NCBI GenBank assembly: GCA_928724745.1
Contig: CAKMXJ010000015.1
Coordinates: forward strand, 124,001-188,000
Direction: 5' to 3'
Source of the DNA: Anthracocystis setariae
Lineage: Eukaryota > Basidiomycota > Ustilaginomycetes > Ustilaginales > Ustilaginaceae
Length of the DNA: 64,000 nt
Numbering within the stretch: the stretch's first letter is position 1; every line of letters begins with the position of its first letter. The position numbers and the translations under genes were made by a program. Positions 58,788 to 64,000 of this stretch are shown in pieces. The notes under the pieces are model-generated. The model was given only the letters and a program-made list of their open reading frames with translations. It did not search any database and was not told where the DNA came from.

Positions 58788-60672
58788 ATGGAGAAACCGA
58801 CAATGCCATCGTCTCGTCAGGCTTACCCCAACAGCCCCTCCGACACAGACAGCTCGCAAGGCAGTCTCAACCACCTCCAACCTCCCCCATCACATCTCTC
58901 AGTCCCATTCCCTTCCCCATCGGGTCTCACACAACGCCCAACCTACCCTGCTGCATCAATCGCGTCTCGCCGAGCTGATGCGAATCAGAATCAGGCCATC
59001 GCGTGGCTGTGCGACTACGATGGCGGACCCGACGACGATGACTGGCTCCACGTGCCCGGAGTTGAGCGAAACAAGTCGCTGGCTCGTACGGTGTTTGGCT
59101 GTTGCCGCTTGTCGACACGCGGCTGTTTGAATGTCGCCTCGCTGCTCGTGCTCTCCTCTTCCCTGCTTCTCCTGTTTGCAGGCTATCCGATCCTGCATCA
59201 CTTTGGCACCTCCTCGCTCGGGCACAAAGCTACAGGCTGGGGTTTGGGCGGCACCAACGGAACCGGCCAAATCCCGCTCCTCCCCGGTCTACGCTCAATC
59301 ATCGACACCGACACACCCGAATCCGTACACAACTGGAAACACCCCCTGGACGGCAGTTCCTTCCACCTCGTCTTCTCCGACGAATTCGAAACCCCCGGGA
59401 GGACGTTCTGGCCCGGGGATGATCCGTATTGGGAAGCGGTGGATTTGCACTATTGGGTCACCGGCGATTACGAGTGGTACTCCCCCTCGGCAGTGAATAC
59501 GAGCGATGGGTTTTTGAACGTGTGGTTGACGCAGGCCGAGACGCACAATCTCAACTTTCAGAGCGGGATGCTACAGAGTTGGAACAAGTTCTGCTTCCAG
59601 GGCGGGTATCTCGAGACGTCGGTGATCTTGCCGGGTGCGCATGATGAGGAGGGGTTTTGGCCTGCCGTGTGGATGTTGGGCAATCTGGGGAGGGCGGGGT
59701 ATGCCGGGACGACGCAGGGAATGTGGCCGTACAGTTACAGCACGTGTGATGTGGGGACGCTTGCTAACCAGACCAATGCGGACAAGACCGCCCCCACCGC
59801 AGCACTCAATGCGCATGGGCTCTACTCGGATTCGGTGGGGAACAAATTGAGTTTCCTCGAAGGTCAGAGGACAAGTGCATGTACGTGTGCGGGTGAAGAC
59901 CATCCCGGTCCCAGTGTCAATGTTGGTCGTAGCAGTCCCGAGATCGACCTCTTCGAATCGCAAGTCAACCGAGGTCACGGAGGTTCCAGCCAGTCGTTCC
60001 AGATCGCACCGTTCGATGCCAATTACTCCTGGTCGCAACTACCCACCGTCGCCAAGCTGCACCGTGCCGACACGTCGTTCAACCCGTACACGGGCGGTGT
60101 GTACCAGGAGGCGGTCAGTGGGGTTACGCGCATCCCCGATTCCGCATACGCCTCCTCCGGAGCCAAACCACTCATCATGGGCGTCCAATACGATCCCGAC
60201 TGGAACGCAGACGGTACCGGCTCGATCACCTGGTTCATCAACAACACCCCCACCTGGACGCTCACCGGAGCCGCCCTAGCCCCCAACCCGTTCACCGAAA
60301 TAGGCCAGAGGATCATCCCCACAGAACCGCTCAGCATCGTCATCAACCTCGCCCTCAGCGACGCGTTCCAGAAGATCCAATGGAACCAGATAGAGTTGCC
60401 AGCCGTCATGCGATTGGATTACATCCGAGTTTACCAGAGAGATGGACAGAAGGACCGCATCAGTTGCGACCCAGATGACCACCCAACTGCCAAGTACATC
60501 ACGAACCATCTAGACGTATATCAAAATCAGAATTATACCGTCTTCCCCAAGGAAAAGTATGGGTAAGTCAACATCATCACCCCGAGCTGACTGGGCAGAA
60601 TCATTCATACTGATATCCATTGCGATCCTTGTAATTAGCTGGCCAAAGAATCGTCTCATCGACCAGTGCTGA
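58788..60672 (+). CDS. Kre6/Skn1-type beta-1,6-glucan synthesis protein (GH16 fold)
   Basis: This type II membrane protein of the secretory pathway is needed for cell-wall beta-1,6-glucan. I read join(58788..60562,60639..60672), 602 residues. A cytoplasmic Ser/Pro-rich tail (1-112) precedes one membrane helix (about 113-135), followed by the lumenal SKN1/GH16 domain. Key stretches are FHLVFSDEFE, WEAVDLHYW, GFWPAVWMLGNLGRAGYAGTT, MWPYSYSTCD and the catalytic signature EIDLFE at 385-390 (E-x-D-x-x-E). The first exon runs into GTAAGT at 60563. Splicing to the AG before 60639 in phase adds G-W-P-K-N-R-L-I-D-Q-C, the conserved C-terminus of this family (WPKN.L.D.C). An earlier AG at 60598-60599 would give an unrelated end. 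Start Met at 58788, with in-frame leader back to 58728. Confidence 0.92.
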
Positions 60673-60920
60673 GTAGCGTAAGCCCTCTTTCCTCACAACC
60701 AGAACAGCGGCCGCACACAAAGGCATAAACGACACATGAAACCTCCCCCCCCCTCCCCCCAACCTTAATTTGATCAACCGCAACACCAAATTAAATATAC
60801 ATAGACCAGACACATTGAAAAGAATACAAGAGCTGAGAGCACATCTACATGCGCAAAGCGACCACAAGCCAAATATATAGAGATCCAAAAAAACATTATC
60901 AGGAACAAGTGGAGGGGGGA
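60673..60920. other. Convergent spacer, Kre6-like / Zn2Cys6 factor
   Basis: This holds the two 3' UTRs. A C-rich homopolymer tract (about 60745-60762) is visible. No gene is seen. Confidence 0.45.
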
Positions 60921-62363
60921 TTAGAACGCTAGCGAGAAAGGTAATTCGTGCTGTTGCTGCTGCTGCTGATGGTGGTGAGGGTGGTTTGCCAAGGAGATGA
61001 ATTGATCCAAGCTGGTTGTCGGCGTCGACGCATCGGCACTGACGACCGAAGAGGCGGACGAGATATTGTTACTGACGCTGTTCTTGGGGAAGAAGTGACC
61101 CATGGCGGATTGGAACGCTATCGCCTCGGCAGCCATGCCGGACTGGGAGCTGAGAAACGGTTGCGACGAAGTCGGAAGTTGCTGTGGTGACGAAGCGACG
61201 GCGTGGTGGGCGGTAGCGATGATGGCGGGATCCATATGAACCACTGGCATCGTGATCGACGACTCATGTCTCGAGCTGGGGAACAGCATCTGGTATTGAG
61301 AAGGCGACAGGTTCGAAGACGACCAGTCGAGTGCACCACCATCGAACGATGCCAACGGAGAAGAACGCATCATGGCTTCCTTACCATCCACCTCGGCATT
61401 GCAAGCAAACGCCGTCAAATTCGGCAGACTGTTTCCCGAATTGAAATCATAAGTCGAACCAGCAGCATACTTGTCACGTAAATCCGCACTGAACGAGGCC
61501 CACATATTGTCCCAACCCATGCTCGAGTTGGACATGTGGTTGCGAAGGTTGCCCATCGCAGTTCTCGCCGGCACCGGTGCGACTCCAGGCAGGATGTAGT
61601 CGCATGCACCTGCATCGATGTGGAATGTGTCTTGTGCCGAGACGTCGGATGGCGACGACGCTGGTGAGTCTGCAAATGGATTCGCCGATTGCGTCGCAAT
61701 GCTCAGCGCCTCCATCCAAGAACTCTTACTCGTCCCATCGAGTTCTGCAAACATCGACACCATCGAAGAGTTGTCGCCCAAGTTGGCCGAGTTGGCGCGA
61801 GTGCGCGTACCGGCAGTCTCTTGCACCTTTCGTACCAACACCTCTTGTTGTTTCTTCGACACGCCTGATCCCAAAGACGTCGTGGCGGTTCGACGACGAC
61901 GATGCGGACGCGTACCACGGAAGATGATGCCCGCAGCCTCGAGAATGGCTCGCTCCTTCTTGGATGGTGGTCCTCGCTTGCGAAGCATGTCTTCCGTAGT
62001 ACACTTGCGACCGGAAGAAACACAGCTACCGCACGTCGGCTTGGTACGGTCACAGCGAATCTTACGACGACGACAGTAGTCACAGGCTGCGACCTGACCA
62101 TCGGAACCATCAGGCATGCGACCACGAAGCGACTGGAGCACCTCCGCTGCTCTCTGAATGTTCTCCTCGGAAGGATACTCGGTGCCCTGCTCTCCAAGGT
62201 TCTTGGCGATCTCAAAGCCAGCTGGGATGTGAATGTCGTCGAGCGTGAGTCGACGCTTTTTCAATGACGACGGCTCAACCGAGGGGCTGCGAGAGGTGGA
62301 ACTCGAAGCAACCGCGGACAAGTTGCTCGCAGAAGAGCTGCTAGCACCACTCGTAAACGTCAT
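60921..62363 (-). CDS. Zn2Cys6 fungal transcription factor
   Basis: This is a nuclear DNA-binding regulator of 480 residues. The binuclear zinc cluster has Cys at 94, 97, 104, 111, 114 and 121 (CDYC-RRRKIR-C-DRTKPT-C-GSC-VSSGRK-C), spacing C-x2-C-x6-C-x6-C-x2-C-x6-C. It is followed by a basic linker KRGPPSKKERA. The N-terminus has KKRRL (35-39, a possible nuclear signal). The C-terminal half is Ser/Asn/Gln-rich with a His/Gln run close to the end, typical of activation regions. No fungal middle-homology domain is obvious. Targets cannot be inferred. It is a single exon, and the start at 62363 follows an unusually long upstream region carrying several microsatellites. Confidence 0.9.
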   Translation of the reverse strand: MTFTSGASSSSASNLSAVASSSTSRSPSVEPSSLKKRRLTLDDIHIPAGFEIAKNLGEQGTEYPSEENIQRAAEVLQSLRGRMPDGSDGQVAACDYCRRRKIRCDRTKPTCGSCVSSGRKCTTEDMLRKRGPPSKKERAILEAAGIIFRGTRPHRRRRTATTSLGSGVSKKQQEVLVRKVQETAGTRTRANSANLGDNSSMVSMFAELDGTSKSSWMEALSIATQSANPFADSPASSPSDVSAQDTFHIDAGACDYILPGVAPVPARTAMGNLRNHMSNSSMGWDNMWASFSADLRDKYAAGSTYDFNSGNSLPNLTAFACNAEVDGKEAMMRSSPLASFDGGALDWSSSNLSPSQYQMLFPSSRHESSITMPVVHMDPAIIATAHHAVASSPQQLPTSSQPFLSSQSGMAAEAIAFQSAMGHFFPKNSVSNNISSASSVVSADASTPTTSLDQFISLANHPHHHQQQQQQHELPFSLAF

Positions 62364-63167
62364 TTCGAATGCAAGGAAAGCACTGATGTCGAGAGGATCA
62401 AGGGTGCTGAGAAGGTGATCGCGACGGAGACAGGGCCAAAAGCTTCAGCCGCGTGTTGAAGAGGGAGGTATGCACGGGTGGCGTTGATGGCGTTGGACAG
62501 CAGAAGCAAAGTTGATGTTCAGGGCACAGGTGTTTGTGAAGTATAGGAGGCAGGGACGAAGGTGTGGCGAGAAGAAGGGTATAGAGCCGTAAAGAAAGAG
62601 GATGGTAGCGGAGGACAGAATGAACGTTGTACGAACTAGCTGGCTAACCAGGCTGGACGCGAAAGCTCTATTCTGACGACGAAAGACTGATTGAAGATCG
62701 TCCAGGAATACGGTTCTGCAAGTACTGTAGATGGAGCAAGTTGTCGCTGTGGATAAAGGTAGGGACAAAGAGCGAAACGGGAAGGTGCGATGTAGTGTGA
62801 AGAAGGGAGGGTCAGCAATGGGAGTACAGCATGAGCGGCAGCTGAGGAACATGCAAAAGGATTATAAAGAATTCAGAGGAAGACGTCGCAAACCCAGCCC
62901 TGGACAGTGAGGAGCTCAGAAAGATGGAGTGTGGGGCAGGATTGAGGCTGCAGCTAGCCAAGAGTACAGTACTTGCTGTTCGGCGGCGAGAAGCCGGAGG
63001 CAAGGAACGCGGACAAGGTGTGTAACCGGGAACAGCATGTGGAGTGAGAGCATCGACCCAGATCAGGCAAGGGTCACTTGTCTCAGGCGGAGGTGCATCA
63101 ATTTGGATCAGAGAATAGAGACCAAGCGTGCTATTGTGCAGCGAAGTGCGGGAGAGGAGCCATGGCG

Positions 63168-63169
<2 letters not shown>

Positions 63170-63204
<35 letters not shown>
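63170..63204. repeat. GA dinucleotide microsatellite
   Basis: About 17 perfect GA units lie some 0.8 kb upstream of the Zn2Cys6 start codon. Confidence 0.95.
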
Positions 63205-63206
<2 letters not shown>

Positions 63207-63452
63207 CCTTCTGTCTGAGTTTGAGAAAGTGTAGCGTCGTCGAAAACGGTTCTGCAGCACTCTACGGGTCGAGGTCTCGAACTAGGTCGTGTGCTTTGGG
63301 ATCGATGGTTGGAATCCAGCCGAGAAGACCGGGATGCAAGAGACAAGCGTTTTGCACAACAAGGTCGCAGAAGGCGCTGTGACGGCGAGGCTCAATGGCA
63401 ATGCAACTGACTAATTGGTGTCGAATCATGGATGGGAATGCTGGACTGTAAC

Positions 63453-63484
63453 TCTACTACTCTACTCTACTCTACTCTACTCTA
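63453..63484. repeat. TCTAC pentanucleotide microsatellite
   Basis: About five TCTAC units are seen, with one imperfect unit at the left edge. Confidence 0.9.
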
Positions 63485-63786
63485 TGGTCCCAGCTGTGGC
63501 ACCCTGAGGCGAGACTGCTTGCCGCAACGGCTGCAAGACGGCACCAAATGAGAGGCCAGATGGAACGGCAATAAGCGAGATTGGGAGGGCCAAGGTTGAC
63601 AGGGGATATGGTATATAGCCATTTGGCGGGGAACGGCGTACAGCGGCAGGAAACTGAGCTAGGATCAAACTAAAATCTGGGACTTGAAACCCGGGGTGCA
63701 GGGTGGGAAAACAGAGAGTACAGTAGTGAGAGAGGCAGGGTGAAAGGGGAGAGACCGCAGGGACTATCCGACGGAGACTGCATTTG

Positions 63787-63810
63787 AATCAATCAATCAA
63801 TCAATCAATC
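63787..63810. repeat. AATC tetranucleotide microsatellite
   Basis: Six perfect AATC units are followed by CATC variants. Confidence 0.95.
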
Positions 63811-64000
63811 CATCCATCAACCTAGCTCGATTCAAATACAGTAACCATCCAACCAAGCAATCAATGCATTTATAGTGTAGATACATGCAGTTCAGCACTG
63901 TACAGTATTTGTGCGATACAGCACTGATGTGTTGCCATTATTGTTGGACCTTTATTGAGGGCCAATGCCAAGGATTTGGGCTCCGCCCACGCCACTATCG

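Larger units (their letters stand above)
62364..64000. other. Long upstream region of the Zn2Cys6 gene, microsatellite-rich
   Basis: No gene is seen to the window end. Because the Zn2Cys6 gene is on the minus strand, this is its upstream DNA. It holds a GA run (63170-63204), a TCTAC pentanucleotide run (63453-63484), an AATC run (63787-63810, then CATC units) and several GTACAGTA-like elements (62966-62974, 63719-63725, 63899-63907). Confidence 0.5.

Noticed and set aside
1..64000. CRISPR arrays, insertion sequences or intact LTR retrotransposons
   Set aside because: I saw no regularly spaced repeats, reverse transcriptase or transposase motifs or long terminal repeats by eye. Only the recombinase-like relic suggests mobile DNA.

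Overview
The window reads as nuclear DNA of a basidiomycete smut fungus (Ustilaginaceae: Ustilago, Sporisorium, Moesziomyces and relatives). The evidence is compact eukaryotic genes with long uninterrupted exons, few introns (mostly GTAAGT/GTATGT donors), CT-rich leaders upstream of several start codons, one solitary 5S rRNA gene, two intron-containing nuclear tRNA-Gly genes, and a full set of fungal housekeeping proteins. I cannot fix the species without a search. There are no operons, CRISPR arrays or bacterial features.

Layout. 0-3 kb: the 3' part of a low-complexity protein gene, then protein phosphatase 1 (minus). 3-7.6 kb: a gene-poor stretch ending in a broken tyrosine-recombinase-like (DUF3435/Crypton-like) gene, with tRNA-Gly(UCC) 0.4-1 kb beyond it. 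8-18 kb: TAF5, a WS/DGAT-type acyltransferase, an unrecognised two-exon gene and a secreted 5'-nucleotidase-like metallophosphoesterase. 18.6-26.2 kb: a lone 5S rRNA, a broken GNAT acetyltransferase, ATP synthase subunit e, the NAC beta subunit (three exons with large introns), a glutathione S-transferase and lumazine synthase. 27-39 kb: 3-hydroxyisobutyryl-CoA hydrolase, a second tRNA-Gly(UCC), Clp1, acetyl-CoA synthetase, quinone oxidoreductase and an eIF4E-like protein. 39-50 kb: a 3.5 kb gene-poor stretch, a 1914-residue serine-rich protein that is probably myristoylated, and a 1.8 kb spacer. 50-64 kb: a secreted Kex2-site repeat precursor, an Mtf2-like mitochondrial protein, Trm2 tRNA methyltransferase, a small coiled-coil protein (possibly INO80/Iec3-like), a Kre6/Skn1 beta-glucan protein, a Zn2Cys6 transcription factor and its long microsatellite-bearing upstream region.

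The genes are mostly unrelated housekeeping loci. They cover general transcription and RNA processing (TAF5, Clp1, Trm2, Zn2Cys6), translation (NAC beta, eIF4E-like, tRNA, 5S), acetyl-CoA and valine metabolism (Acs, HIBCH), riboflavin synthesis (Rib4), redox defence (GST, quinone reductase) and the cell surface or secretion (Kre6, phosphoesterase, Kex2 precursor).

The items most worth a second look are the Kex2-processed repeat precursor at 50.2-52.8 kb, the decayed tyrosine recombinase at 5.2-6.5 kb, the eIF4E-like protein that lacks the Trp73 equivalent, the very large MGxxxSK serine-rich protein, and the GNAT relic with its phase-preserving 16-nt GT...AG gap.
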